A stretch of 64,000 nt of DNA from Aquibium sp. ELW1220 (lineage in GTDB: Bacteria; Pseudomonadota; Alphaproteobacteria; Rhizobiales; Rhizobiaceae). Position 1 is the first letter of the stretch; every line of letters begins with the position of its first letter. The stretch spans positions 9,162-73,161 of the forward strand of contig NZ_JAOAOQ010000002.1 of assembly GCF_030398385.1 (NCBI RefSeq). Direction: 5' to 3'. Position numbers and translations under genes: made by a program. Shown here in pieces: positions 41,957 through 51,408 of this stretch. Under the pieces are notes generated by a model that had not been told where the DNA came from, did not search any database, and was given only the letters and a program-made list of their open reading frames with translations.

Positions 41957-42829
41957 ATGCAGGCTGACATCATCGGGATCATCGGCGTCGGCCTGATGGG
42001 CCACGGAATCGCTTCGAGCATCCAGCGCGCCGGGCGTCGGATCGCCTTCGTCGACCATCCCGGCAACCAGCCGACGCAGGATCTCGTCGCCGCCGGCGCC
42101 GAGGCGTTCTCCACTCCGGCGGACCTCGCCGCGCGCTGCGACACGATCGTGCTCTGCGTCACCGGCTCGCCGCAGGTCGAAGCCGTTCTGACCGGTGCGG
42201 GCGGGGTGATCGAGGGCCTGCGACCCGGAGCGGTGGTCATCGACTGTTCGACGGCGCTCCCCGATTCGACGCGCCGCATGGCAGCGCTCGTGCATGAAGC
42301 CGGCGGACGCATGCTCGACGCGCCGATGACCCGGACGCCGAAGGAGGCTGCGGAAGGGCGCCTCAATCTTCTCGTCGGAGGAGACGAGGCGCTGTACGAG
42401 GCGTGTCTTCCGCTCCTGCGCTGCTTCGCCGAGAACGTCACCCATGCCGGACCCGTCGGATCCGGCCACATCATGAAGCTCGTGCACAACTACGTATCGC
42501 TCGGCTTCTCTGCCGTGCTCTGCGAGGCGGCGGCCGCGGCCGCCAGGGCCGGCATCGAGCCCGCCACCCTCCAGGCCGTGCTGGCGCAGGGCGGCGGCAA
42601 GGGCGTCGTCCTCGACCGGCTCACGCCGTTCATCCTCGACGGCGATACGGGCAATTTCCGCTTTTCCATCGCGAATGCGGCGAAGGACATCGGCTATTAT
42701 GCCGCCATGGCGGAGGTGCTGGGCAGCAAGGCTTCCATCGCCGCAGCGGTCGCCGGCGCCTACGCCGGTCAGGTGGAGGCGGGACAGGGCGACCGCTTCG
42801 TGCCGGAGATGATCGAACTCCTGTCCTGA
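41957..42829 (+). CDS. NAD(P)-dependent beta-hydroxyacid dehydrogenase (HIBADH family)
   Basis: The ATG at 41957 follows AGGAGG; the frame to 41753 has no support. The 290-residue protein has the dinucleotide motif G-I-I-G-V-G-L-M-G at 7-15, the substrate-binding D-A-P-M-T-R-T-P region at 121-128 and catalytic Lys174 in G-S-G-H-I-M-K-L-V-H-N-Y. The family includes 3-hydroxyisobutyrate dehydrogenase and tartronate-semialdehyde reductase. The usual D-A-P-V-S-G-G is changed to D-A-P-M-T-R-T, so the substrate may differ from the best-known members. A 248-base gap separates it from the ligase gene. Confidence 0.92.
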   Translation: MQADIIGIIGVGLMGHGIASSIQRAGRRIAFVDHPGNQPTQDLVAAGAEAFSTPADLAARCDTIVLCVTGSPQVEAVLTGAGGVIEGLRPGAVVIDCSTALPDSTRRMAALVHEAGGRMLDAPMTRTPKEAAEGRLNLLVGGDEALYEACLPLLRCFAENVTHAGPVGSGHIMKLVHNYVSLGFSAVLCEAAAAAARAGIEPATLQAVLAQGGGKGVVLDRLTPFILDGDTGNFRFSIANAAKDIGYYAAMAEVLGSKASIAAAVAGAYAGQVEAGQGDRFVPEMIELLS

Positions 42830-42902
42830 TCTCGGACCTGAACGGAGATGTCGGACGCCGGGGGCGAGGCTGGCAGCGACCGGGACCCGACGCGACCGGC
42901 CG

Positions 42903-43172
42903 TCAGAAGTCGGTCGCGATGCCCTTCACTTCCCAGTCGCCGTAGCGGCCGGGCTCCTTGCCGCCGCGGCCGCCGAGTTCCCTGGGCAGCGCGGCGACCT
43001 GCGCCTCATAGGCAAGCCGGCGTGCTTCGGCCTCCTCCAGCGCGCGCTGGGCTGCGGCACTCAGCGCCTTCGGCGCCGGGACGGCGGTTTCCGCAGGTGA
43101 TCCGGCCATTCCCGCATCCCGCTGCTGCGTCGCGTCTCCCGCGCTCGTCCCGATTTCGCCCTTGTCGCTCAT
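42903..43172 (-). CDS. DUF1674 / SDHAF4-like succinate dehydrogenase assembly factor
   Basis: The start at 43172 (M-S-D-K-G-E-I) is favoured over the frame start at 43193. The 89-residue protein ends in the family signature L-G-G-R-G-G-K-E-P-G-R-Y-G-D-W-E-V-K-G-I-A-T-D-F, with a low-complexity, probably disordered N-terminal half. SDHAF4-type proteins bind the flavoprotein subunit of succinate dehydrogenase and help it mature. It is divergent from htpX, a common order in this group of bacteria. Confidence 0.9.
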   Translation of the reverse strand: MSDKGEIGTSAGDATQQRDAGMAGSPAETAVPAPKALSAAAQRALEEAEARRLAYEAQVAALPRELGGRGGKEPGRYGDWEVKGIATDF

Positions 43173-43283
43173 CGTTCTCGACCCGTTGCACAATATTGAA
43201 GTAGCACCCCGCGCTTACCATCATATAGAGCGGTCTGGACACCCTGCGAGCCCTCGCTCGCCGGCAGCACGGAGGTTCCATCG

Positions 43284-44303
43284 ATGAACATGATACGCAC
43301 CGCGATGCTGCTTGCCGCCATGACGGCGCTGTTCATGGGCGTCGGCTACCTGATCGGCGGCTCGGGCGGCATGATGATCGCCTTCTTCATCGCCGCCGCG
43401 ATGAACCTCTTCGGCTACTGGAACGCCGACAAGATGGTGCTGCGGATGCACCATGCGGTCGAAGTCGACGAGCGCAATGCGCCGGAATATTACGAGATCG
43501 TGCGCGGCCTGGTGCGCAACGCCGGCATGCCGATGCCGAAGGTCTACCTGATCCAGAACGACCAGCCGAACGCCTTCGCCACCGGCCGCAATCCGCAGAA
43601 CGCGGCCGTGGCGGCGACCACGGGCCTGCTGCAGCGGCTCTCCTACGAGGAGGTGGCGGGCGTCATGGCGCACGAACTGGCGCACATCCAGAACCGCGAC
43701 ACGCTGATCATGACCATCACGGCGACCCTTGCCGGTGCGATCTCCATGCTCGGCAACTTCGCCTTCTTCTTCGGCGGCAACCGCGACAACAACAATCCGC
43801 TCGGCTTCGTCGGCGTTCTGGTGGCGATGATCGTCGCGCCTCTGGCCGCAATGCTGGTGCAGATGGCGATCAGCCGCACCCGGGAATACTCGGCCGACCG
43901 GCTGGGCGCCGAGATCTGCGGCAATCCGCTCTGGCTGGCATCGGCGCTCGACAAGATCGCCAATGCGGCCAAGCGCATCCGCAATCCGGATGCCGAGCAC
44001 AATCCGGCCACCGCCCACATGTTCATCATCAATCCGCTGTCGGGCGAGAAGATGGACAACCTCTTCTCGACGCACCCGAACACCGACAACCGCATCGCGG
44101 CGCTGGAGGATCTGGCGCGCAACGGCCTCTCCGGCAGCGGCGCCCGGCGCGAGGGACCCGTCGTCGAAGAGACGAGCCCCTGGGGGCGCGGACGCGAAGA
44201 CCGGACGGAGCAGGCCCGCAGCGCCCCGCGCCCCGGACGCGGCTCGGTTCCCCGAACGGGTCGCCCGGGCAATGATCGCGGCCCGAAGGGACCCTGGTCT
44301 TGA
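43284..44303 (+). CDS. htpX: HtpX-type membrane zinc protease
   Basis: The 339-residue protein starts with two membrane helices (~5-20 and 28-45), then an M48 protease domain with H-E-L-A-H (zinc ligands His130 and His134, catalytic Glu131), two further helices (~143-165, 175-200) and the third ligand region R-E-Y-S-A-D-R near 206-212. The C-terminal tail (~285-339) is Arg/Gly/Pro-rich and likely disordered. HtpX degrades misfolded membrane proteins. Its stop overlaps the TTG start of the rRNA methyltransferase gene. Confidence 0.95.
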   Translation: MNMIRTAMLLAAMTALFMGVGYLIGGSGGMMIAFFIAAAMNLFGYWNADKMVLRMHHAVEVDERNAPEYYEIVRGLVRNAGMPMPKVYLIQNDQPNAFATGRNPQNAAVAATTGLLQRLSYEEVAGVMAHELAHIQNRDTLIMTITATLAGAISMLGNFAFFFGGNRDNNNPLGFVGVLVAMIVAPLAAMLVQMAISRTREYSADRLGAEICGNPLWLASALDKIANAAKRIRNPDAEHNPATAHMFIINPLSGEKMDNLFSTHPNTDNRIAALEDLARNGLSGSGARREGPVVEETSPWGRGREDRTEQARSAPRPGRGSVPRTGRPGNDRGPKGPWS

Positions 44304-45688
44304 GCGGCGCACAGCGGCATCGCTCCCATGCGGGATCGCGACACGTCGTTGACGACGGCGCCGGCACGCCGGGGCTGCCGGCGCGCCGTGCCGCAGCCAG
44401 GTTGCTGGCCGCCGTCGTCGACAAGAAGACGCCGCTCGATGGTCTGACCGACGACGAGCACGGTCACCCCGACTACCGGGCGCTCGACCAGCGCGACCGC
44501 GGGCTGGTGCGCGCCATCCTCGCCACCGCCCTGCGCTTTCGCATGACGATCGCTGCCCTGATCGAGCGTCGGCTCGACCGGCCGCTGCCCGCCAACGCCA
44601 CCGCGCTTGCCCATATCCTGCATGTCGGCGCCGCACAGATCCTGTTCCTCGACATCCCCGACAGCGCGGCCGTCAATCTCGCAGTCGTCCATGCGAAGTC
44701 CGATCCCCGCACCGAACGGTTTTCGGGCGTCGTCAACGGCGTGCTGCGCGAACTCGTGCGCCGGAAGGCGCGCGCCCTGCCCGCTGCACTGGCTGAATCG
44801 ACGGACGCTCCCGCCTGGTTCATCGAACGCCTGGAGGCCGCCTACGGAAAAGACGGGGCCGCTGCGAACCTGGCGATGCATCGCGTCGAGGCGCCGACCG
44901 ATTTCACGGTCAGGTCCGACCCGGACCGCTGGGCCGAAGCCTTCGGCGGCTTCGTCCTCCCGACGGGCTCCGTCCGCGTGCCGCACCTCGACCGGGCCGT
45001 TCCCGATCTGCCCGGCTTCGAGGATGGTCAGTGGTGGGTCCAGGATGCGGCAGCAGCCCTCCCGGCGCGCCTTCTGGGCGAAGTCGCGGGTCGACGCGTC
45101 GCCGACCTCTGCGCTGCGCCGGGCGGCAAGACCGCCCAGCTCGCCGTAGCGGGCGCGAAAGTCACCGCTGTCGAAGCATCCGCGAACCGCCTCCGGCGAC
45201 TGTCGGGGAACCTTGCCCGGCTTGGCCTCGACGTCGAGATCGTCGAAGCGGACCTGACGAAATATGCGCCGGCCACTCCGTTCGACGCTGTCCTTCTCGA
45301 TGCCCCGTGTTCCTCGACCGGTACCGTGCGGCGACATCCCGACGTGCCGTGGACCAAGTCACCCGAGGACATTCTCAAGCTTGCCAGCGTGCAGGCACGG
45401 CTCCTGTCTCACGCCGCTGCAATGGTCGCGCCGGGGGGGCTGCTGGTCTTCTCGAACTGCTCGCTCGACCCCGCCGAAGGCGAAGACATGGTCGCGGAGT
45501 TCCTGCAGGGCCGGACCGATTTCAGCCGCGATCCGGTGCGGCCGGGCGAGTTTCCCGGCGTCGATGACTTCATCAACGCCAGGGGCGAACTGAGGACGAC
45601 CCCTGCCGGTCTCCCCGCCGAAGACCCGTCGCGTGCAGGCCTCGATGGATTTTTCGCGGCGCGGTTCCGGAAATCAGCGCCTGGCTGA
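44300..45688 (+). CDS. RsmB/NOP-family RNA (cytosine-5) methyltransferase
   Basis: TTG at 44300 overlaps the htpX stop. The 462-residue enzyme has an N-terminal NusB-like RNA-binding domain (residues ~25-155, with [10 protein letters not shown] and V-N-A-V-L-R-like V-N-G-V-L-R) and a Rossmann methyltransferase domain with [10 protein letters not shown] near 271-280, D-A-P-C-S-S-T-G near 334-341 and N-C-S-L near 391-394, giving the two Cys residues of the 5-methylcytosine mechanism. RsmB modifies C967 of 16S rRNA in E. coli; whether this is the direct orthologue is not proven. Confidence 0.93.
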   Translation: MSGAQRHRSHAGSRHVVDDGAGTPGLPARRAAARLLAAVVDKKTPLDGLTDDEHGHPDYRALDQRDRGLVRAILATALRFRMTIAALIERRLDRPLPANATALAHILHVGAAQILFLDIPDSAAVNLAVVHAKSDPRTERFSGVVNGVLRELVRRKARALPAALAESTDAPAWFIERLEAAYGKDGAAANLAMHRVEAPTDFTVRSDPDRWAEAFGGFVLPTGSVRVPHLDRAVPDLPGFEDGQWWVQDAAAALPARLLGEVAGRRVADLCAAPGGKTAQLAVAGAKVTAVEASANRLRRLSGNLARLGLDVEIVEADLTKYAPATPFDAVLLDAPCSSTGTVRRHPDVPWTKSPEDILKLASVQARLLSHAAAMVAPGGLLVFSNCSLDPAEGEDMVAEFLQGRTDFSRDPVRPGEFPGVDDFINARGELRTTPAGLPAEDPSRAGLDGFFAARFRKSAPG

Positions 45689-45804
45689 CGCGGTGCTGGC
45701 GGCAGGGAAGAGGACAAGCCTGTTGGTTCGATAAAATTCGGTGTCGCTCTGAATCTTGAATCAGTTACAACAGGTCGCGGGGCGACAGACGAGGACAGCA
45801 GGTT

Positions 45805-47514
45805 TTGGCGAAAGCGGCGGACCATTCCCCGCGCTTGTGGGCATTGTTTGCACGCGAAGCGTGGGCGCGAGCGCGGCGGAAGCTGCGGTCGGGTCCGGCA
45901 TATCGCTGGCGCTACATCGGCCGCACCCCGGAACGGGTGCTGATCGCCCCGCCCGACCTGCGCCTGCCCGACGCCCAGATCGCCATCGAGATCTACCATG
46001 GTCGATTCGCGCTGGCCGGTCGCATCGTCGAGACCGGCGGCAATTCGCCTTTCGGCATGGGCCATCCGCCCCTTCCCTGGCGCCGCTCGCTGAACAGCTT
46101 TCGATGGCTGCGTCACATGCGCGAGGCCGGCACCGAACTTGCCGCTGCAAATGCGCGTGCGCTGGTCTCCGACTGGATCACGACCAACAGCGGGCGGCTC
46201 ACGGGTGTCGCCTGGGAGCCGGATGTCACCGCGCGACGGATCATCGCCTGGCTTCAACATTCCACCGTGGTGCTGCAGGGCGCGGAACTGCCGTTCTACC
46301 GCTCGTTCCTGCGCTCGCTCTCCTTCCAGATCCGCTATCTGCGCTCGGTCGCGGGCGAAATGCCGGAGAGCGAGGAAAGGCTTCGCGCCCGCATTGCGAT
46401 CGCCTTCGCCGCCCTGTCGCTGCCGACGGCTCCGGCCGCGCTGCGCACCGCGACGCGCAATCTCGCCCGCGAGCTCGACAGGCAGATCCTTGCCGACGGC
46501 GGCCATATCTCGCGCAGCCCGCTGGCGATCCTCGAGATCCTCGCCGATCTCCTGCCCCTGCGCCAGACCTATGCGAACCAGGCCGAAGCGCCACCGCAGG
46601 CCCTCATGGGCGCGATCGACCGCATGCTGCCGGCACTGCGGTTCTTCCGCCACCAGGACGGCAATCTCGCCCGCTTCAACGGCATGGGCGCCACCATTCC
46701 CGATCGCATCGTGGCGATCCTGCGCCATGACGATGCCGCGGGCCAGCCGCTGCTGCATGCGCCGCATTCCGGCTTCGAGCGGCTGTGCCTGGGCGAAACG
46801 ACGGTGATCGCCGATACCGGACCGGCGCCGCCCTTCGACGCGTCGGCGACGGCCCACGCCGGCTGCCTGTCCTTCGAGATGTCCTCGCAGCGCCGGCTGT
46901 TCGTCGTCAACGCCGGCGTCGACAACCACGGTCCCGCCGATTTCCTGACGGTTGCCCGCGCCACGGCCGCGCACAGCACCGCCTGCATCAACGACACCTC
47001 GTCCTGCGGCTTCCTCACCGGCGCCCGGCCGGTCGAACTCATGGGCCGCCGCATCACTTCGGGTCCCCGGCACGTGGAATCGAGACGGATCGACGAGCGC
47101 GGGATGCAGGGCTTCGTGGCGCACCACGACGGCTACCTCCCGGCCTTCGGCCTGGTGCACGAACGCATGCTGATCCTGGCCGACGACGGAGCGACGCTCG
47201 TGGGACGCGACCGCTTCTTCGACGCGGACGGCAATGAGCCGCGCTACCATGGCGATCATGTCGTCGTCCGTTTCCACATCCATCCCAGCGTCGAGATCCT
47301 GCGCGACGACCATGACCGGATAGCCCTGTCGACCGGCGCCGCGGAGGCCTGGATCTTCTCCTGCGCGGAGGCGAAACCCGCGATCGAGGAATCGATCTAT
47401 TTCGCCGGTCTCTCGGGACCGCGCCGCAACATGCAGATCGTCCTCTCGTTCGACGCGTCGGAGACGGATGTCGTGCGCTGGCGCTTCAAGCGCATGGCGA
47501 TCGGCAACGCCTGA
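45805..47514 (+). CDS. Heparinase II/III-like protein
   Basis: TTG 45805 is the only reasonable start (an AGCAGG lies just upstream). The 569-residue protein has an alpha/alpha toroid-like N-terminal half ([12 protein letters not shown], then D-G-G-H-I-S-R-S-P at ~232-240) and a C-terminal beta-rich Heparinase II/III domain from about 320 with P-H-S-G-F-E-R-L and H-D-G-Y. Members of this family next to purH in alphaproteobacteria are common, but their real substrate is unknown; polysaccharide lyase activity is only a family-level inference. No signal peptide is evident. Confidence 0.9.
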   Translation: MAKAADHSPRLWALFAREAWARARRKLRSGPAYRWRYIGRTPERVLIAPPDLRLPDAQIAIEIYHGRFALAGRIVETGGNSPFGMGHPPLPWRRSLNSFRWLRHMREAGTELAAANARALVSDWITTNSGRLTGVAWEPDVTARRIIAWLQHSTVVLQGAELPFYRSFLRSLSFQIRYLRSVAGEMPESEERLRARIAIAFAALSLPTAPAALRTATRNLARELDRQILADGGHISRSPLAILEILADLLPLRQTYANQAEAPPQALMGAIDRMLPALRFFRHQDGNLARFNGMGATIPDRIVAILRHDDAAGQPLLHAPHSGFERLCLGETTVIADTGPAPPFDASATAHAGCLSFEMSSQRRLFVVNAGVDNHGPADFLTVARATAAHSTACINDTSSCGFLTGARPVELMGRRITSGPRHVESRRIDERGMQGFVAHHDGYLPAFGLVHERMLILADDGATLVGRDRFFDADGNEPRYHGDHVVVRFHIHPSVEILRDDHDRIALSTGAAEAWIFSCAEAKPAIEESIYFAGLSGPRRNMQIVLSFDASETDVVRWRFKRMAIGNA

Positions 47515-47597
47515 GGGTCATCGGGTCCGATTTGTTTTCCGCGCGTCCTGTGGTAGGGCGCGATCTCCCTGACAATGCTCGGAGACAGACAAGCGCC

Positions 47598-49214
47598 ATG
47601 GCCGTCGCATCCAAGAACGTTTCCGCGCCCGATCGCATCCAGGTCCGGCGCGCGCTGATCTCGGTGTCCGACAAGACGGGCCTGACCGAGTTCGCGGCCG
47701 ATCTCTTCCATCGCGGCGTCCAGCTGGTCTCCACCGGCGGGACGGCGAAGGCGCTGGCGGCCGCAGGCCTGACCGTCACCGACGTCTCGGAGGTCACCGG
47801 ATTCCCGGAGATCATGGACGGCCGCGTCAAGACGCTGCATCCGCTGGTGCATGGCGGCCTGCTCGGCGTGCGCGACGATCCCGAGCACGCCGAGGCGATG
47901 GAAACCCACGGTATTGCGCCCTTCGATCTGCTGGTGATCAATCTCTATCCCTTCGAGGAGGTTCGCTTCTCGGGCGCGGACTACCCGAACACGGTCGAGA
48001 ACATCGACATCGGCGGCCCGGCCATGGTTCGTGCCGGGGCGAAGAACCATGCCTATGTCGCGGTGGTGACAGATCCGCACGACTACGAGGTGGTGATGGC
48101 CGCACTGGAGGCCGATGCCGGACACCTGTCGCTCGAGTTCCGCAAGAAGCTCGCCGCCAAGGCCTTTGCGCGCACGGCGGCCTATGACGCCGCCATCTCG
48201 AACTGGTTCGCCGAGACACTGGGCATCGAGCATCCGGGCTGGCGCAGCTTCGGCGGCAAGCTGGCCGAGGTGACCCGCTACGGCGAGAACCCGCATCAGC
48301 AGGCGGCCTTCTACGTGACCGGCGAGAAGCGCCCCGGCGTGGCGACCGCCCGCCAGGTTCAGGGCAAGCAGCTCTCCTACAACAACATCAACGACACCGA
48401 CGCCGCCTTCGAACTGGTCGCCGAGTTCGACCCGGCGCGCACGGCCGCAGTGGCGATCATCAAGCACGCCAACCCCTGCGGTGTGGCCGAAGGCGCGACG
48501 CTGAAGGAGGCCTATCTGAAGGCACTGGCCTGCGATCCGGTTTCCGCCTTCGGCGGCATCGTGGCGCTGAACCGGCCGCTCGATGCCGAAGCGGCGGAAG
48601 AGATCGCGAAAGTCTTCACCGAGGTGATCATCGCGCCGGGTGCGTCGCCTCAGGCCGAGGCGATCATCGCCGGCAAGAAGAACCTGCGCCTCCTGCTCAC
48701 CGAAGGCACCCCCGATCCGCGTGCTCCGGGGATCACGGCCAGGACCGTCTCGGGCGGGCTGCTCGTCCAGTCGCGCGACAACGGCTGCGTCGACGATCTC
48801 GAGCTCCAGGTGGTGACGAAGCGCGCGCCGAGCGAGGCCGAACTCGCCGACATGACCTTCGCCTTCCGGGTGGCCAAGCACGTCAAGTCCAATGCCATCG
48901 TCTATGCCCGCGGCGCGGCCACGGTGGGCATCGGCGCCGGCCAGATGAGCCGGGTGGACTCCTCCCGTATCGCCGCCCGCAAGGCCGAGGACGCCGCGCA
49001 GGCAGCCGGAGCGGCCGAGCCGGCGACGAAGGGATCGGTCGTCGCCTCCGACGCCTTCTTCCCCTTCGCCGACGGCCTGCTCTCGGCCGTCGAGGCCGGC
49101 GCCACCGCAGTCATCCAGCCCGGCGGCTCGATGCGCGACCAGGACGTGATCGACGCCGCCGACGCGGCCGGCATCGCCATGGTGTTCACGGGGATGCGCC
49201 ATTTCCGGCACTGA
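47598..49214 (+). CDS. purH: Bifunctional AICAR transformylase / IMP cyclohydrolase
   Basis: The ATG at 47598 (M-A-V-A-S-K-N) is preceded by a GGAGA; the frame from 47532 lacks one. The 538-residue protein has the N-terminal MGS-like IMP cyclohydrolase domain ([11 protein letters not shown], then S-T-G-G-T-A-K and [10 protein letters not shown]) and the C-terminal AICAR transformylase domain from ~200, with [17 protein letters not shown] and D-A-F-F-P-F-A-D-G. It catalyses the last two steps of purine nucleotide synthesis. Confidence 0.97.
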   Translation: MAVASKNVSAPDRIQVRRALISVSDKTGLTEFAADLFHRGVQLVSTGGTAKALAAAGLTVTDVSEVTGFPEIMDGRVKTLHPLVHGGLLGVRDDPEHAEAMETHGIAPFDLLVINLYPFEEVRFSGADYPNTVENIDIGGPAMVRAGAKNHAYVAVVTDPHDYEVVMAALEADAGHLSLEFRKKLAAKAFARTAAYDAAISNWFAETLGIEHPGWRSFGGKLAEVTRYGENPHQQAAFYVTGEKRPGVATARQVQGKQLSYNNINDTDAAFELVAEFDPARTAAVAIIKHANPCGVAEGATLKEAYLKALACDPVSAFGGIVALNRPLDAEAAEEIAKVFTEVIIAPGASPQAEAIIAGKKNLRLLLTEGTPDPRAPGITARTVSGGLLVQSRDNGCVDDLELQVVTKRAPSEAELADMTFAFRVAKHVKSNAIVYARGAATVGIGAGQMSRVDSSRIAARKAEDAAQAAGAAEPATKGSVVASDAFFPFADGLLSAVEAGATAVIQPGGSMRDQDVIDAADAAGIAMVFTGMRHFRH

Positions 49215-49248
49215 GGGTGGGGGGCTCCGGCAGCGGTGCACTGCATGC

Positions 49249-49268
49249 TGGTAGCGTTTACGTTACCA
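49249..49268. promoter_or_regulatory. Imperfect palindrome before the toxin gene, candidate autoregulation site
   Basis: TGGTA at 49249-49253 and TACCA at 49264-49268 frame a 20-base near-palindrome (16 of 20 positions symmetric) just before the toxin gene. Toxin-antitoxin complexes of the HigBA/RelBE type usually bind such sites to repress their own operon. Confidence 0.45.
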
Positions 49269-49276
49269 TGCAAGGG

Positions 49277-49601
49277 ATGCAAGTCATCGAGTATCTCGAT
49301 CGGCACGGCCGAAGCCCGTTCGCCTCGTGGTTCGAGGCTCTGGATGCGCGCGCGGCGGCAAAGGTAACGGTCGCGCTGACGCGGGTGTCTGCCGGAAATC
49401 TCGCGCACCCCAAGGCGGTCGGAGGGCGGCGTGTCGGAGATCCGCATCGATTGGGGTCCGGGATACCGCATCTATTTCGGCCGCGAGGGAAATGAGATCG
49501 TCATCCTGCTCGCAGGCGGGACCAAGCAGCGGCAGCAGGACGACGTCGCAGTGGCGCAAGCGCGCTGGCGCGAATACCTGCGCCGGAAGAAGGAGGCGTG
49601 A
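49277..49601 (+). pseudogene. RelE/HigB-type addiction-module toxin, one-base frameshift
   Basis: The first ~50 codons read the usual start of this toxin family ([20 protein letters not shown]), with an alternative ATG at 49268. At V-G-G the frame then breaks in a G-G-G run near 49424; removing one G restores [20 protein letters not shown] and the normal ending K-Q-R-Q-Q-D-D, stopping at 49601. The intact protein would be a roughly 108-residue mRNA interferase. As written it is inactive, either a true mutation or a homopolymer sequencing error. The antitoxin gene begins one base after the stop. Confidence 0.75.
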
Positions 49602-49602
49602 C

Positions 49603-49923
49603 ATGGCATTGACACGTGCATTCAAGGAGACTGTCAAGGCCCGCGCGGACGTGGATGCCGCGTTCCGGGCAGCGCTCCTGTCCGAGGCGGTCGAACTGCT
49701 GCTGACCGGCGACCTGGAAGGCGGGAAACTTGTCCTGCGAGACACCATCAACGCCACGATCGGCTTCGAGGATCTGGCGGCACAACTCGGCAAGTCGCCG
49801 AAGAGCCTGATGCGGATGGTCGGACCGGCGGGCAACCCGACGGCGGAGAACCTGTTCGCCGTGATCAGCCACCTGCAGGACGCGATGGGAGTTCAGCTCT
49901 CCGTGCATTCCGCCGCCGCTTGA
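49603..49923 (+). CDS. Antitoxin of the RelE/HigB-type module, HTH protein
   Basis: The ATG at 49603 follows AAGGAGG, which lies in the end of the toxin gene. The 106-residue protein has an N-terminal helix pair (F-K-E-T-V-K-A-R-A-D-V-D-A-A-F-R-A-A-L-L-S-E-A) and a helix-turn-helix of the putative addiction-module antidote type, F-E-D-L-A-A-Q-L-G-K-S-P-K-S-L-M-R-M-V near 50-68. It would neutralise the toxin and bind the palindrome upstream. The reading frame is intact although the toxin frame is broken, as expected if loss of the toxin came first or if the toxin break is a sequencing error. Confidence 0.88.
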   Translation: MALTRAFKETVKARADVDAAFRAALLSEAVELLLTGDLEGGKLVLRDTINATIGFEDLAAQLGKSPKSLMRMVGPAGNPTAENLFAVISHLQDAMGVQLSVHSAAA

Positions 49924-50006
49924 ATCGGTTCACCAGGGCATCGGGGCAATCGCCCGGATATCCAGGCAGCACGATCGATCCGCGAGGGATCAGCGGAAAG
50001 CCGCGC

Positions 50007-51383
50007 CTACCGCGCCGGCCTGTGCGCCGGATAGGGCGTCACCGCCAGCAGGACCATGCCGGCGAGGAAGAACAGGATGATCACCGCCATGCCGAGCCTG
50101 GGCGAGCCGCTCAGCGCGGTGATCGTGGCGACGAGGAACGGCGCGAGGAAGCTCGTCGCGCGACCGGCCAGGGCATAGATGCCGAAATAGCGGCCGGCCT
50201 CTTCGGGCGACACGCTGCGGGCCATGTAGGAGCGCGACGAGGCCTGCACCGGCCCGAAGGCGATGCCGATGAGGAGGCCGAAGGCGATATACGCCTTCTC
50301 GGCCGGCGTCCCGAACAGACCGCCGCTGTCCTCGCCCGGCATCATCCAGGCACCGAACAGCGTGTAGCCCGGGCCGGTCGAGACGATGCCGATGGTCGCG
50401 ATGGTGAGAAGGACGAGCGCGATCAGCACCAGCGTTTTGGAGCCCAGCGCCGTGTCGAGCCGGCTGGCGGCGAGACAGCCGAAGATCGCGACGACGTTGA
50501 GGATGATACCGAAAATGCCGATCTCGGTGATCGACCAGCCGAACATCGCCGCCGCGAAGGCGCCGCCAAGGGCCAGGAGCGCGTTGACACCGTCCTGATA
50601 GATCATCCGCGCGATCAGGAACCGCAGGATTCCGGCGCGTTGTCTGACCTCGGCCAGCGTCGACCGCAGTTCGGCCATACCCTCGCGCACCGCAGTCCCG
50701 ATGCGCTTCCCCGTCCTTGTATCGGGCGTGTACAGGAACATCGGCAGGATGAAGACGAAATACCAGAGCGCCGAGATCGGGCCGGTGGCGCGGGCATCCT
50801 CGCCGAGCGCCGGGTCGAGACCGAGGATCGGCGACACGCCGATGATCGTCCTGCCAGTCTCGGGTGAGCCGGCCATGAAGGCGACGACGAAGATCAGCAC
50901 GATCATCCCGCCGAGATAGCCAAGGCCCCAGGCCACGTTGGAGATGCGGCCGATGTCCTCCTTCGGCACGAGCCTCGGCATCATCGAATCGTTGAAGACG
51001 GTCGAGAACTCCGCCGCGACGGACGCCAGCGAAAACAGGAGGACGACGAGGAACAGGCTCGAGCCCGGCGCCGCGAACCACAGAAGGCTGACGGTGACGA
51101 TCTTGATGGCCGCGAAGAAGGCGATCCACCGCTTGCGCGCGCCGGTCTGGTCGGCGATCGATCCGAGCACCGGCGACAGGATCGCGATGACGAAGCCGGC
51201 CGCCGCGATGCCATAGCCCCATGCCGCCTGCCCTGCCGCAGGATCGCTTGCCATGCGCGACACGAAATAGGGTCCGAAGATGAAGGTCGTGACGACGGTG
51301 AAGAACGGCTGCGCTGCCCAGTCGAACAGCATCCATCCCCAGATGCCGCGCTTCGATGCACGGGGTTCCGCCAGGTCGCTCAT
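50007..51383 (-). CDS. MFS transporter of the UMF1 / Atg22-like group
   Basis: A 458-residue membrane protein with about 12 helices. The N-terminal W-G-W-M-L-F-D-W-A-A-Q-P-F-F is characteristic of UMF1-type MFS proteins, with F-N-D-S-M-M-P-R-L in the fourth segment and S-R-S-Y-M-A-R near 380. Substrates of bacterial members are poorly known; yeast Atg22 exports amino acids from the vacuole. It lies close to the end of the large NAD-GDH gene on the same strand, 25 bases away, so export or import of amino acids would be consistent but is not shown. Confidence 0.9.
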   Translation of the reverse strand: MSDLAEPRASKRGIWGWMLFDWAAQPFFTVVTTFIFGPYFVSRMASDPAAGQAAWGYGIAAAGFVIAILSPVLGSIADQTGARKRWIAFFAAIKIVTVSLLWFAAPGSSLFLVVLLFSLASVAAEFSTVFNDSMMPRLVPKEDIGRISNVAWGLGYLGGMIVLIFVVAFMAGSPETGRTIIGVSPILGLDPALGEDARATGPISALWYFVFILPMFLYTPDTRTGKRIGTAVREGMAELRSTLAEVRQRAGILRFLIARMIYQDGVNALLALGGAFAAAMFGWSITEIGIFGIILNVVAIFGCLAASRLDTALGSKTLVLIALVLLTIATIGIVSTGPGYTLFGAWMMPGEDSGGLFGTPAEKAYIAFGLLIGIAFGPVQASSRSYMARSVSPEEAGRYFGIYALAGRATSFLAPFLVATITALSGSPRLGMAVIILFFLAGMVLLAVTPYPAHRPAR

Positions 51384-51408
51384 GTCCGCTCCGTCCCCCC
51401 GCGCCGGG

